From Ferrithrix thermotolerans DSM 19514 (GTDB lineage: Bacteria; Actinomycetota; Acidimicrobiia; Acidimicrobiales; CAIXPF01): DNA of 64,000 bases. Location: assembly GCA_945906305.1 (NCBI GenBank), contig CAMDQT010000007.1:61607-125606 (forward strand). The letters run 5' to 3'. Below the pieces are notes generated by a model that worked only from the letters and a program-made list of their open reading frames with translations, searched no databases and was not told the DNA's origin. How positions within the stretch are numbered: position 1 is the stretch's first letter; each line of letters begins with the position of its first letter. Below are positions 42,709 to 50,772 of the stretch, in pieces. The translations under genes were made by a program, and so were the position numbers.

Positions 42709-43866
42709 TCAGGCGATTCGCCCGAAGGTCATCGGCTTGCTGGAATAGAACATCGTCTTGACGCCCACCACCTCGCCGGTATGGGGAGCATTGACGATCT
42801 CCTCATTGCCCACGTACATCCCGACGTGGCTTGGCGGCTCACCGTAGAACACCAGGTCGCCGGGCTGTAGGGCTTCAAAGCTGATACGGATTGCGTCATC
42901 TCGCTGGTAATCCGCGGGCCGGTTGATGTCGATACCGGCTTGGGCGTAGGCCCAGTACATCAAGCCGGAACAGTCGAACCCAGCGGAGGGGCTGGCTCCA
43001 CCGAACACGTACGGCACCCCGATCTGGCTCAGGGCGGCTTGCACGGCGATGGCCGCTTCGGGCCGTAGGCCAGCGGGAGGGCTGAAAACGAACGGCGCAA
43101 CGGTGCTTCCCTCATGGCTCCCCCCTCCGCCGGCAGGGATCGAGGCCTGGTCGTGCTCAGCCTGGGACTGGGCCTGAGCGGCGAGCGCGGCCTCGCGCTC
43201 CTGGCGAGCCCGTTCCGCTTCGGCCTCGGCAACGAGGTCGGCGAGGCGGCCGTGGGCTTGCTCAAGCAGGTCCGTGGTGTTCGCTTCAAGTTCGCTGGCC
43301 TCGGCCCGAGTGGCCTCGATGCGGTCCTGTTCGGCTTGCGCCGCCTGTTGGGCCCGTTGCATCTGGGCGAGCTGTTGGTCGACTCGCTTGGCGGCCCCGG
43401 TCACGGCGTCGAGTAGTTGACTCTTGTTGCCGCGGGCCGACTTGATGTAGTTGAGCCGCTGATCGACGGTGTTGGCGTCGGCGCGGAAAAAACTATCGAG
43501 CTCGCGTTCACTGCCTCCGGCCATGTAGGCCGCTAAGGCGTAGTCGCGTAGCTGAGCCCTGGTCAGAGTCAGCACAGCCTGGTCGGCCTCGAGTTGCTTA
43601 CGGGCCAGCGCCACGGAGACCTTCGCCGACTGGAGATCGGCCGTGGCCCGGTTGTACGCCTCGGCGAGTTCGACGAGGCGTTCTCTGGTCGCGAACAGTT
43701 CGGCCTCCAAGGCCTCGGCCTCGGCGCGGGCAGCATCGATACCTTGGGCTCCAACGGCGTTGATGGGCAGGGACCCGGCGAGCAACATCACGACCGTCAG
43801 GAGGGCCCCGACCATGACACGGGGGCGGACCGCAACGAGGCCCGACTTGCGAGGAGGAGCACTCAT
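42709..43866 (-). CDS. NlpC/P60 peptidoglycan endopeptidase with coiled coil (RipA/RipC-like)
   Basis: A 385-residue secreted cell-wall hydrolase. A signal peptide (about 1-40, ending AVGA) is followed by a long coiled coil (about 43-240, Glu/Ala/Arg-rich) and a C-terminal NlpC/P60 domain. The catalytic triad is C299 (GFDCSGLMYW), H347 (PSHVGMYVG) and H362 (NAPHTGE). The layout matches actinobacterial RipA/RipC-type D,L-endopeptidases used in septal splitting and activated by FtsEX-type systems. The ATG at 43866 lacks a strong ribosome site; an AT-rich GATAATGAT box sits about 40 nt upstream. Confidence 0.92.
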   Translation of the reverse strand: MSAPPRKSGLVAVRPRVMVGALLTVVMLLAGSLPINAVGAQGIDAARAEAEALEAELFATRERLVELAEAYNRATADLQSAKVSVALARKQLEADQAVLTLTRAQLRDYALAAYMAGGSERELDSFFRADANTVDQRLNYIKSARGNKSQLLDAVTGAAKRVDQQLAQMQRAQQAAQAEQDRIEATRAEASELEANTTDLLEQAHGRLADLVAEAEAERARQEREAALAAQAQSQAEHDQASIPAGGGGSHEGSTVAPFVFSPPAGLRPEAAIAVQAALSQIGVPYVFGGASPSAGFDCSGLMYWAYAQAGIDINRPADYQRDDAIRISFEALQPGDLVFYGEPPSHVGMYVGNEEIVNAPHTGEVVGVKTMFYSSKPMTFGRIA

Positions 43867-43909
43867 CGTGGGAAAACCCCTGGCCCACGATGATGGCCGA
43901 CGCCGATCA

Positions 43910-44446
43910 TTATCCACGAAGGTCTCGCCGCAGTAGCGCGTAGAGGTGGGCGTCAACGAGGCCGTGGCTGAGCTTGAGGCGGTCGTGTAGAACCCCTTCC
44001 GGCCTGGCCCCCAGCTTCTCTGCGACGCGTTGGGACGCCACGTTGTCCACGGAGATGATCATCTCGATCCGCTGGAAGTCCATGACGGTGAACGCATGGT
44101 GGGCGAGAAGGCGGCTGGCATGAACGGCTACCCCCCGACCACGGGCGGAAGAACGGGTCCAGTACCCGAGTTCGATCTTGCCGTTTCGCTGGTCCGATGC
44201 GTGCAGGCCGACCCCGCCGAGCAAGCTGCCGTGGACATCGAATACGTGAAGGGGGTAGCCATTCTCGGGGCGCTCGACCGCGCGGCACCACTGCTCGGCG
44301 TCCACAACGTCGTAGTCGGCGGTGGCCCAAACCAGGTACCGGCCGATTCCCGGCTGGGACTCGCGCACGGCGCTGACCATGGCTGCCGCGTCGCGGTGGT
44401 GCGGCGGACGGAGGATCAACCCGGCACCGAAGAGATGTAACGTCAT
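43910..44446 (-). CDS. GNAT acetyltransferase, RimJ/RimL type
   Basis: A 178-residue GNAT protein. The N-terminal strand LILRPPHHRDAAAM, the acceptor region GGVGLHASDQRNGKIELGYWT, the acetyl-CoA loop SSARGRGVAVHASRLLAHHAF and VDNVASQRVAEKLGARPEGVLHDRL are the RimJ/RimL-type pattern. Typical substrates are protein N-termini or small amines; none can be assigned. The ATG at 44446 gives the family N-terminus. It ends 43 bp before the NlpC start on the same strand. The 131 bp upstream to 44578 holds no clear feature. Confidence 0.85.
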   Translation of the reverse strand: MTLHLFGAGLILRPPHHRDAAAMVSAVRESQPGIGRYLVWATADYDVVDAEQWCRAVERPENGYPLHVFDVHGSLLGGVGLHASDQRNGKIELGYWTRSSARGRGVAVHASRLLAHHAFTVMDFQRIEMIISVDNVASQRVAEKLGARPEGVLHDRLKLSHGLVDAHLYALLRRDLRG

Positions 44447-44577
44447 GCTCAGGTGGATCCGCTCCGGTGTCGCCCCGACCGGCACTGGTCGAATTCGGGG
44501 CCCTTGGCGCTCACAGTTTGCCAGCCTACCGGTGACCACATGCCTCATCGACATCATCAATCGGGTAGACCAAGGGG

Positions 44578-45318
44578 ATGGCCGGCGATCTCCAGCACGA
44601 CAATGACTCGATCGAAAATGACTCGACCGAATCGGCTGATGGCCACGGGCCGGGCCAGGCCATCGGTGCTCCCTCGGAGCGGACGGTGGTGCATCGGCTC
44701 GGCGAGCGTGCGTCCTACGAACTCGACCAGATTCGTGCCATTCTCGATGAGGGCTTCGTTTGTCACCTTGGTTTCAACGGTCGAGACGGTCGACCGGTGG
44801 TGATCCCCACCACTTACGGGCGACTCGGCGACACCGTGTACGTGCACGGCTCGCCTGCGGCAGGGATGGTGCGCAGCCTGAAGGACGGTTTGGATGTGTC
44901 TATGGCGGTCACCCATGTGGATGGCCTGGTGCTGGCCAGGTCGGCCTTTCACCACTCGATCAATTACCGCTCCGTCGTGCTGTTCGGTATGGCGCGGGAG
45001 GTGACCGACCTCGCGGAGAAGGCGGCCGCGCTCGATGCGATTGTTGAACACATCGTGCCGGGGCGTAGGGCGCTGTTGCGTCCCAACACCAAGAAAGAAC
45101 TTGCCGCCACCTCGGTACTCGCCCTCGGCCTGCACGAGGCATCGGCCAAGGTCCGCAGTGGTCCTCCGGTGGACGACGAGGAAGACCTGTCTGCGACGGT
45201 GTGGGCGGGCGAGTTACCACTTCGTGTGCAAACATCGACGCCGGTGCCAGACCAGTTCAACTCCGTGGCGGTACCGGCGCATGTGTTGGAGTACCAACGC
45301 CGCGGTCTCACCCGCTGA
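44578..45318 (+). CDS. Flavin-nucleotide-binding PPOX-like protein
   Basis: A 246-residue split-barrel protein of the pyridoxamine-phosphate-oxidase-related family (Pyridox_ox_2-like). The core is IRAILDEGFVCHLGFNGRDG, VVIPTTYGRLGDTVYVHGSP, LVLARSAFHHSINYRSVVLFG; the C-terminal region NTKKELAATSVLALGL is typical. FMN binding is likely, the reaction unknown. The first ~35 residues are acidic and probably disordered. The gene converges on the S1-repeat protein with 6 bp between stops. Confidence 0.85.
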   Translation: MAGDLQHDNDSIENDSTESADGHGPGQAIGAPSERTVVHRLGERASYELDQIRAILDEGFVCHLGFNGRDGRPVVIPTTYGRLGDTVYVHGSPAAGMVRSLKDGLDVSMAVTHVDGLVLARSAFHHSINYRSVVLFGMAREVTDLAEKAAALDAIVEHIVPGRRALLRPNTKKELAATSVLALGLHEASAKVRSGPPVDDEEDLSATVWAGELPLRVQTSTPVPDQFNSVAVPAHVLEYQRRGLTR

Positions 45319-45324
45319 GTCGGT

Positions 45325-46611
45325 TCAGCTCAGCACCGCCTGGTTGACCGATAGATCGAGGCGCCGCCGCTTACGGTCGATGCGGATCACCTTGACGAGG
45401 ACCTCGTCGCCCGGGGCGACGATCTCCTCTGGGGCGTGGACGCGGTACTCGGCCAGTTCGGTGAGATGCACGAGACCTTCTGCCCCATCCCCAACCCGTA
45501 CGAACGCTCCAAAGTCGGCCAGGCGGGTGACGACACCGGGAAGGATCTGGCCGTTCTGGAGGGAGCTGAGAGGGTCCTTGCTCAGCGCTCGGATTGACAG
45601 ACTGAGCTTGCGGCCCGGCTTGATGCCGAGAATCTTGACCTCGACGTCTTCGCCCAGGGTGAGCACATCGGCCGCCCGCTCGACGCGCCCCCACGACAGC
45701 TCGGAGAGATGAACGAGGCCCCGAACCCCGTTGATCTCGACAAAAGCCCCGAAGTCAGTGAGCAGCGCCACCCGGCCTCGGTGTACTTGGCCCGCCGCGA
45801 GCGTTGACACGAAACTGTTGGTCACGGCCCGTTGTGTGGCCCGCAGAAGGTTGCGGCGAGACAACACGATCTTGTCGTTCGTCCGATCGAGTTCCTGGAC
45901 CAAGGCTTCGATCTCGGTTCCGATGAAGGCCGCAAGGTCCTCGACGTGCTGGAGGCCGATCTGCGATGCGGGCAGAAATGCCCGGGTGCCGACGTCCACC
46001 ACGAGGCCGCCTTTGACTTGGCCGGTCACCTTGCCGCTGATGGGCGCATTGGCCGCCTTGGCGGCTTCGACCTTCTCCCAGGCGCGTTGCTTGAGCGCCC
46101 AGGCCCTCGACAGCACCGTGCGGCCCTTGGGGTCATCACGGACCAGCACGGCAGCCTCGACAGCGTCGCCGACGGCGAGCAGCGTGGTCGGGTCAAGTTG
46201 GCCGTCAGTACTCAGATGGCGCTTGCCGATAACCGCGAGGGCGCCGTCGCTGAGTTCGAGGACGACCTCGGCCGAATCGACCGCGACGACGCGACCTTCG
46301 ACGAGTTGCCCGCTGCGTAGACCCGAGGCAGTGGTGGTCGCCGTGGGGCTCTCGGTTGGTTCGGGGGGTAGAGCGGGTTCGCCGGATGCAGTGGTCTCGG
46401 TCGGTTCGGGGGCTTCGGGGGTGGTGGTCGCGGTGGGGCTGTCAGCCGGTTCGGGGGGTAGAGCGGGTTCGCCGGATGCAGTGGTCTCCGCCGGTTCGGC
46501 CGCTTCGGAGGCGGGATCGGGGTGATCAAGGACTGCGCTCGCGGGTGACCCTTCGGGCTGGATGTCAACTTCGCTCGGGGCGGCAGTCGACGTCGTTTCG
46601 ATCGGGTCCAT
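45325..46611 (-). CDS. S1-domain RNA-binding protein (RpsA-like)
   Basis: A 428-residue protein with about four S1 OB-fold repeats (starting near 100, 190, 275 and 360). The third and fourth are canonical: GRVALLTDFGAFVEINGVRGLVHLSEL and PGVVTRLADFGAFVRVGDGAEGLVHLTEL. It resembles ribosomal protein S1, which unwinds structured mRNA leaders on the 30S subunit, but the N-terminal ~95 residues are a Pro/Glu/Thr-rich low-complexity region including a two-copy 30-residue repeat. Whether it is the housekeeping S1 or a paralogue cannot be told from this window. Confidence 0.88.
   Translation of the reverse strand: MDPIETTSTAAPSEVDIQPEGSPASAVLDHPDPASEAAEPAETTASGEPALPPEPADSPTATTTPEAPEPTETTASGEPALPPEPTESPTATTTASGLRSGQLVEGRVVAVDSAEVVLELSDGALAVIGKRHLSTDGQLDPTTLLAVGDAVEAAVLVRDDPKGRTVLSRAWALKQRAWEKVEAAKAANAPISGKVTGQVKGGLVVDVGTRAFLPASQIGLQHVEDLAAFIGTEIEALVQELDRTNDKIVLSRRNLLRATQRAVTNSFVSTLAAGQVHRGRVALLTDFGAFVEINGVRGLVHLSELSWGRVERAADVLTLGEDVEVKILGIKPGRKLSLSIRALSKDPLSSLQNGQILPGVVTRLADFGAFVRVGDGAEGLVHLTELAEYRVHAPEEIVAPGDEVLVKVIRIDRKRRRLDLSVNQAVLS
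46331..46510 (-). repeat. 90-bp tandem repeat, two copies, in the S1-protein N-terminus
   Basis: Units at 46331-46420 and 46421-46510 are nearly identical and in frame, encoding 30-residue PT/PE-rich repeats (ETTASGEPALPPEP core). The second copy differs at scattered positions, so the duplication is not brand new. Confidence 0.9.
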
Positions 46612-46840
46612 TGGTCCCCCAACTCAAGAGGCGGGCCACACGATTGGTGCCCCGTGTGCACCTTCGGTGCCGGTTCCCCCCATCATGCCCGTATTGACCG
46701 CTTTGATGTGTAGCCGAGCACTGGGGGCAGTCCGCACGGCGGCAGCAAGGTGGGGGGAGTGAGTCGTGGTGGGTCACTTGCGTTGCGTGGTCGGAAGGGC
46801 ACTTGAGGTGTGGTTTTCGACGTGCGTGAGCGAACGGTGG

Positions 46841-46873
46841 GGCCGATTCTTCGCCCCTGAGAACGAATCGGCC
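46841..46873. repeat. 9-bp inverted repeat in the intergenic region upstream of the S1-protein gene
   Basis: GGCCGATTC (46841-46849) and GAATCGGCC (46865-46873) form a perfect inverted repeat with a 15-bp centre. The 337-bp gap (46612-46948) between divergent genes holds this, promoter-like AT patches on the minus strand (TACACAT near 46711) and nothing else I recognise. Confidence 0.45.
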
Positions 46874-46948
46874 GCGCTTTGGCGACCCTCGGTTCGTTGA
46901 AGCACGAGGTCGGAGCGCCTTTCTGCATCAAGTCGGGGCTCGGGGAGG

Positions 46949-47782
46949 ATGCTTGACCTGGGTGCGGCGGTTGGATTGGCTCTGGCGGTGACGATCTCTC
47001 CACCCCGCCGTGATCCCGCTGGTGTTGCTGACCTTGAGGCCCTAGTGGCCCGGACCTGGTCGAGGCGTCAGCCCACCGCAGTGGGCCCGTGGCTGTTGCG
47101 GGTTAGCGGAGGCTTCACCCTCAAGGCCAACGCCGTGGCGGTGCTCGGCCCGGTGCCACCAGCGGAACTGGGCTCCATGATCGAAAAGGTCGAGGCGTTC
47201 TATACCTCCCATGGACTGCCGACTTGCTTCGAGATCACCGATCGGGTCAGCGACAGCGCCTTAGCGCCCGCGTTGCTGGAAAGGGGCTACGTCGCGGCGC
47301 GGGGCGAGGTCGAAGTCACCTTGCTGAGTCCCTTGCGCACGCTTCGATCCATTGCTCCAGCGGTGCGCGACGGCCGGGTGGTGATCTCCGATACACCCAT
47401 TTCAGGTTGGCTCGACCGGTGGTGGTCGACGCTGGAGGGGTGCGACGAGTCTCAACGGGACCTTGCGGCGGAACTGGTTTGGGACCTGCGCGGTCGGTGT
47501 GGGTTCGCCAGCCATCTGGTCGACGGTGAGGTGGTGGCAACCGGACTTGGTCTGATCGAGGGGCCGTGGTTGGGGATGTACTGCCTCGGGGTCGGCGCCG
47601 ACCGCCGCCGTCGGGGCAGTGCCCGGCGCATTCTGGGAGCCTTGGCCACGTGGGGGACGGCCAATGCCGCCCTTCAGGGTTATGTCTGCGTTCGCGATGA
47701 CGGGAGCGCGGCTCGCTCGTTGTTCGAGGGGCTGGGGTTCTCGCGGTGTTATCGCTCGGAGTTTCTCCGCCGCACGTCTTGA
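46949..47782 (+). CDS. GNAT-family acetyltransferase
   Basis: A 277-residue two-part GNAT protein. The N-terminal part (LEALVARTWSRRQPTAVGPWLLRVSGGFTLKAN, split here as LEALVARTW and GPWLLRVSGGFTLKAN) is typical of a large group of actinobacterial GNATs; the C-terminal half has the acetyl-CoA loop in LGVGADRRRRGSARRILGAL and SLFEGLGFSRCYRSEFL. Substrate unknown. The start is uncertain: ATG 46949 directly abuts GGGGAGG, too close for normal initiation, and GTG 46988 is the main alternative. Confidence 0.8.
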   Translation: MLDLGAAVGLALAVTISPPRRDPAGVADLEALVARTWSRRQPTAVGPWLLRVSGGFTLKANAVAVLGPVPPAELGSMIEKVEAFYTSHGLPTCFEITDRVSDSALAPALLERGYVAARGEVEVTLLSPLRTLRSIAPAVRDGRVVISDTPISGWLDRWWSTLEGCDESQRDLAAELVWDLRGRCGFASHLVDGEVVATGLGLIEGPWLGMYCLGVGADRRRRGSARRILGALATWGTANAALQGYVCVRDDGSAARSLFEGLGFSRCYRSEFLRRTS

Positions 47783-47811
47783 GCAGGGACAGATCTCCCG
47801 CGCCGGTCGCA

Positions 47812-47835
47812 GGCCTAGGCCCGATGGCCTAGGCC
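47812..47835. repeat. Twin copies of a 10-bp palindrome
   Basis: GGCCTAGGCC occurs at 47812-47821 and again at 47826-47835, 14 bp apart centre to centre, immediately after a GNAT gene and 24 bp before the start of a small recombinase-like gene. CTAG is rare in this sequence, so the pair stands out. Confidence 0.7.
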
Positions 47836-47858
47836 ACCGGTCCCGTTGCCGTTTTGTG

Positions 47859-48116
47859 ATGAATCCGGTACAGGGATCGCCGACGCGGGTCGAAGTGACT
47901 GACGTGAGCGAGTCCTGTGATCAACTGCCCGACAACGTGGTCGCTTTCATCGTCGTCGCTCGACACAACGGGATGAGCTACCACCGCATCGCCTCGTTGA
48001 TGAACCGAATCGGTCTGACCTCCGCTCGAGGCGGATCCTGGTATGGCTCTACCGTTGCCCGGGTAGCCCACCGCCATGCGCCCTTCGCCCGGTTGCCTGA
48101 ACGCCAGGCCGGCTGA
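47859..48116 (+). CDS. Small recombinase-like helix-turn-helix protein
   Basis: An 85-residue protein whose core, GMSYHRIASLMNRIGLTSARGG followed by SWYGSTVARV, matches the DNA-binding Recombinase segment of large serine recombinases (AxxLNxxGIxTxRGGxWxxxTVxxIL). There is no catalytic serine domain, so it is a solitary DNA-binding module or a remnant. Similar small ORFs are common in actinobacteria. The ATG at 47859 is preceded by an in-frame GTG. It could bind the twin palindromes just upstream; that is inference. Confidence 0.6.
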   Translation: MNPVQGSPTRVEVTDVSESCDQLPDNVVAFIVVARHNGMSYHRIASLMNRIGLTSARGGSWYGSTVARVAHRHAPFARLPERQAG

Positions 48117-48138
48117 CCGGCGGCGAGGTCCTCTGCCC

Positions 48139-48693
48139 TCAGCCCCCCGCTATTTGACGCAGCACCATCACGTCGGTGGCAAAGGCCAACGGCTCGGGGG
48201 GAAACGCCGGGTTGAAGAAAGCCACCTCGTCAAGGTCGTCATTGGCCTCAAGGTGGCCCCCGATCATGACTCCTTCGAACCATATTCCGACCGTGTGCTG
48301 CGCGGCGTTGTGGAAGTTCGAGTGCACGGCGAGCACGTCGCCGACCACGACATCTAGGCCGGTTTCCTCGCGGAACTCGCGGGCGGCGGCCGCTCGCACG
48401 TCCTCCTCCCACTCGACATAGCCACAAGGGATGCACCACTGGCCGCTGTAAGAGCCGCGGCGCCGGCCCAACAGCACCGCCCCCTCGTCGTCGCGCAGCA
48501 CGACCGCCACACCCACCGCGGGGTTGAAGTAGGTCGCCGCACCACAACGCTGACAAACCGGTCGCATCCGATCCCCGACCAGCCGCGCCTCGAGTTCTCC
48601 ACCGCAGCGCCGGCAGTATCGGACTCCACTCGGGCCGGGGACCTTGTCGGTGTCCAACGGTCCGGGTGTCGGTGAGGAGGTAGGCGAGGGCAT
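48139..48693 (-). CDS. Zinc-ribbon Nudix hydrolase (NudC-like)
   Basis: A 184-residue protein. A Cys4 zinc ribbon (YCRRCGGELE ... PVCQRCGAATYFNP, about 26-57) precedes a Nudix domain with GQWCIPCGYVEWEEDVRAAA leading into the box AREFREETGLDV. The order zinc ribbon then Nudix recalls NudC and related NUDT-type decapping or NADH pyrophosphatases, but the NudC SQPWPFPxS motif is absent, so another diphosphate substrate is likely. ATG 48693 has AAGGA at 7 nt. Confidence 0.85.
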   Translation of the reverse strand: MPSPTSSPTPGPLDTDKVPGPSGVRYCRRCGGELEARLVGDRMRPVCQRCGAATYFNPAVGVAVVLRDDEGAVLLGRRRGSYSGQWCIPCGYVEWEEDVRAAAAREFREETGLDVVVGDVLAVHSNFHNAAQHTVGIWFEGVMIGGHLEANDDLDEVAFFNPAFPPEPLAFATDVMVLRQIAGG

Positions 48694-48782
48694 ATCACGT
48701 CCTTGCGGAGCGTCTACGAGCGTCTGCCGCGGACGGTGCGGGTCGATGGGCAAGCCAGCCTTGCATAGCGGGGCCGACCCCG

Positions 48783-48899
48783 GTCAGTAGCAGAGCAGGA
48801 TCGTCAGTACCAGAGCAGGACGGTCACTGGAGCAGGACGGTCAGTACCAGAGCAGGATCGTCAGTACCAGAGCAGGATCGTCAGTACCAGAGCAGGAAC
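48783..48899. repeat. 20-bp minisatellite, six units
   Basis: The unit GTCAGTACCAGAGCAGGATC begins at 48783, 48803, 48823 (short by 3 bp), 48840, 48860 and 48880. The array ends exactly where a TATCGT -10 box starts, upstream of tsaC. It is non-coding, lies between divergent genes and has no flanking spacers, so it is not a CRISPR. Confidence 0.95.
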
Positions 48900-48913
48900 T
48901 ATCGTGGTGGGCC

Positions 48914-49921
48914 TTGATCGTCCGACCTGCTGACGATGCGGCTATCCAAGCTGCGGCTGAGCTGTTGCGTCACGGCGCGTTGGTGGCCTTTCCCACCGAG
49001 ACGGTGTACGGGCTCGGCGCCGATGCCACTGACGCCACCGCCCTCGGGCGGGTTTTCGCCGCCAAGGCCCGTCCATCTGGCCATCCGCTCATTGTGCACC
49101 TCGCTTTTCCCGATCAACTCGACCGTTGGTCGGAAGATCCTTCCCCCGCCGCTCGGCGGCTGGCCGAGACGTTTTGGCCCGGCCCACTCACCATCGTCGT
49201 GCCCCGGCGCGACACGATTTCGCCTGTGGCGACGGGGGGCAAGCCTTCGGTGGGTTTGCGGGTACCGGACCACCCAGTTGCCCTGGCGTTGCTGGAGCGG
49301 ACCGGGCGTCCGATAGCGGCACCGTCGGCCAATCGTTTCGGCCGGGTGAGCCCGACGACCGCCGCCGATGTGGCGGCGGAGTTTCTTGCCGTGGCGGCAG
49401 GACCCGACCTGGTGCTTGATGGGGGTCCCTGCCGGGTGGGTGTCGAGTCGACCATCGTGGAAGTGCTCTACGGCGAGCCGGTGTTGCTGCGCCCGGGAGG
49501 CATCCCGGCGGAGTTAATTGAGGAGGTGCTTGGCTGCGCTCTGCGCTCTGCGACCGGTCCCGCTCGGGCCTCGGGCATGCTCAGCTCCCATTATGCGCCC
49601 CGGGCCGAGGTCTCCCTTGTCGAGCCGGGCAATCCCGCGGCGCTGGCGATGGCAGTGGCGGCGGCGCTGGCCGACGGCAAGAGGGTCGCGGTGCTGGGCC
49701 TGTCGTCGGACTTGGTGGGCTGGCGCGCCGACCTCGACCCGGCTGCGCTTGTCTTGGACACCATTGACAGTACCGAACAGTATGCCAGGATGCTGTATCG
49801 GCACTTGCGCGAAGCCGACCGCGCCGACGCCGAGCACATCGTGGCGCTGTTGCCCGAGCCCGACGGGCTCGGGCGGGCGGTACGGGACCGACTGCGCAAG
49901 GCTGCCGCGCCCCGGCCCTGA
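48914..49921 (+). CDS. tsaC: L-threonylcarbamoyladenylate synthase (Sua5 type)
   Basis: A 335-residue enzyme that makes threonylcarbamoyl-AMP from Thr, bicarbonate and ATP for t6A modification of ANN-decoding tRNAs. The YrdC domain (about 1-200) has FPTETVYGLGADA, KARPSGHPLIVH, WPGPLTIVVPR, and APSANRFGRVSPT; the C-terminal Sua5 domain (about 225-330) makes this the long form. TTG 48914 has TATCGT ending 8 nt upstream. The minisatellite occupies its -35 region. Confidence 0.93.
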   Translation: MIVRPADDAAIQAAAELLRHGALVAFPTETVYGLGADATDATALGRVFAAKARPSGHPLIVHLAFPDQLDRWSEDPSPAARRLAETFWPGPLTIVVPRRDTISPVATGGKPSVGLRVPDHPVALALLERTGRPIAAPSANRFGRVSPTTAADVAAEFLAVAAGPDLVLDGGPCRVGVESTIVEVLYGEPVLLRPGGIPAELIEEVLGCALRSATGPARASGMLSSHYAPRAEVSLVEPGNPAALAMAVAAALADGKRVAVLGLSSDLVGWRADLDPAALVLDTIDSTEQYARMLYRHLREADRADAEHIVALLPEPDGLGRAVRDRLRKAAAPRP

Positions 49922-49927
49922 ACGCGT

Positions 49928-50719
49928 TCAGCGGGCCTGCCAGTTGGGGCGGCGCTTTTCCAAGAACGCCGCGACCCCCTCTTTGCGGTCCTCCGAGGTG
50001 TAGGGGTTTGGCCCCACGTTGAGACGTAACGCGGCGGCGAGTGGCAGGTCGCGTCCCTTGCTGTTCATAGCCTTGTAGCGCTGGGTGGTGAGGGGGGCGT
50101 TGCTCACGACGGTCCGCACGAATGTCTCCGCTTCGGCGGCGAGGTCGGCGCGGGGTACCACGCGGTTCACCAGTCCCCAGTGGCGTGCCGCCTGCGCATC
50201 AATGGGTTCGCCGGTGTAGAGCAATTCGTAGGCGATGCCCGCAGGGATGAGACGGGGGAGCACCACTGAACCAAAATTGGCGCCGAGACCTCGTTTGGCT
50301 TCTGGCATACCGATACGAAGGTCGTCGGCGGCAATGCGGACATCGCAGGCGAGGGCCAGCTCACAGCCACCCCCGAGGGTCCAGCCGAACAGCGCAGCCA
50401 CCGTCGGCTTGGCGCACTCGGCGATGACTTCGAAGAAGTTGCGCCGTGATCCAAACATGGGCTGGGCCGGACCCCGACCGCGGGCGTCGCCAGCGCCCAT
50501 GTCCTTGAGGTCCGCCCCGGCTGAAAAGGCTCGGTCGCCGGTGGCGGTCAGCAACACCGCCCACACCTCACTGTCGGTGCAGAACCCATCGAAGGCGTCC
50601 ACGAGGTCTGCTTGCAGGCCTCGGGAAATGGCGTTCATTCGTTCCGGCCGGTCGATAGTGGCGTAAGCGACGTGATCTCGGAGCTGCACGATCAATCCAT
50701 TTTCGCTGCGCTCGCCCAT
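49928..50719 (-). CDS. Enoyl-CoA hydratase/isomerase family protein
   Basis: A 263-residue crotonase. LTATGDRAFSAGADLKDMG and ALFGWTLGGGCELALACDVRIA form the oxyanion hole; the Glu of MPEAKRGLGANFGS is at the first catalytic position but the second differs from hydratases. The DIRIGMPEAKRGLGA form is common in carnitinyl-CoA-type or isomerase members. ATG 50719 has GGGAG about 6 nt upstream. It follows the SDR gene (54-bp gap) on the same strand, suggesting one transcript for acyl-CoA or alcohol metabolism. Confidence 0.88.
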   Translation of the reverse strand: MGERSENGLIVQLRDHVAYATIDRPERMNAISRGLQADLVDAFDGFCTDSEVWAVLLTATGDRAFSAGADLKDMGAGDARGRGPAQPMFGSRRNFFEVIAECAKPTVAALFGWTLGGGCELALACDVRIAADDLRIGMPEAKRGLGANFGSVVLPRLIPAGIAYELLYTGEPIDAQAARHWGLVNRVVPRADLAAEAETFVRTVVSNAPLTTQRYKAMNSKGRDLPLAAALRLNVGPNPYTSEDRKEGVAAFLEKRRPNWQAR

Positions 50720-50772
50720 CTTGGTCTCCCTCTGTCGGGTTGGTCGTGGTCGCGGTAGGTGAAATGAATCGC

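Noticed and set aside
43867..43909. Cyclic-di-AMP (ydaO) riboswitch before the NlpC/P60 gene
   Set aside because: The intergenic space is 43 bp, too short for the aptamer.
48783..48899. CRISPR array
   Set aside because: The 20-bp units are contiguous without spacers and there are no cas genes.
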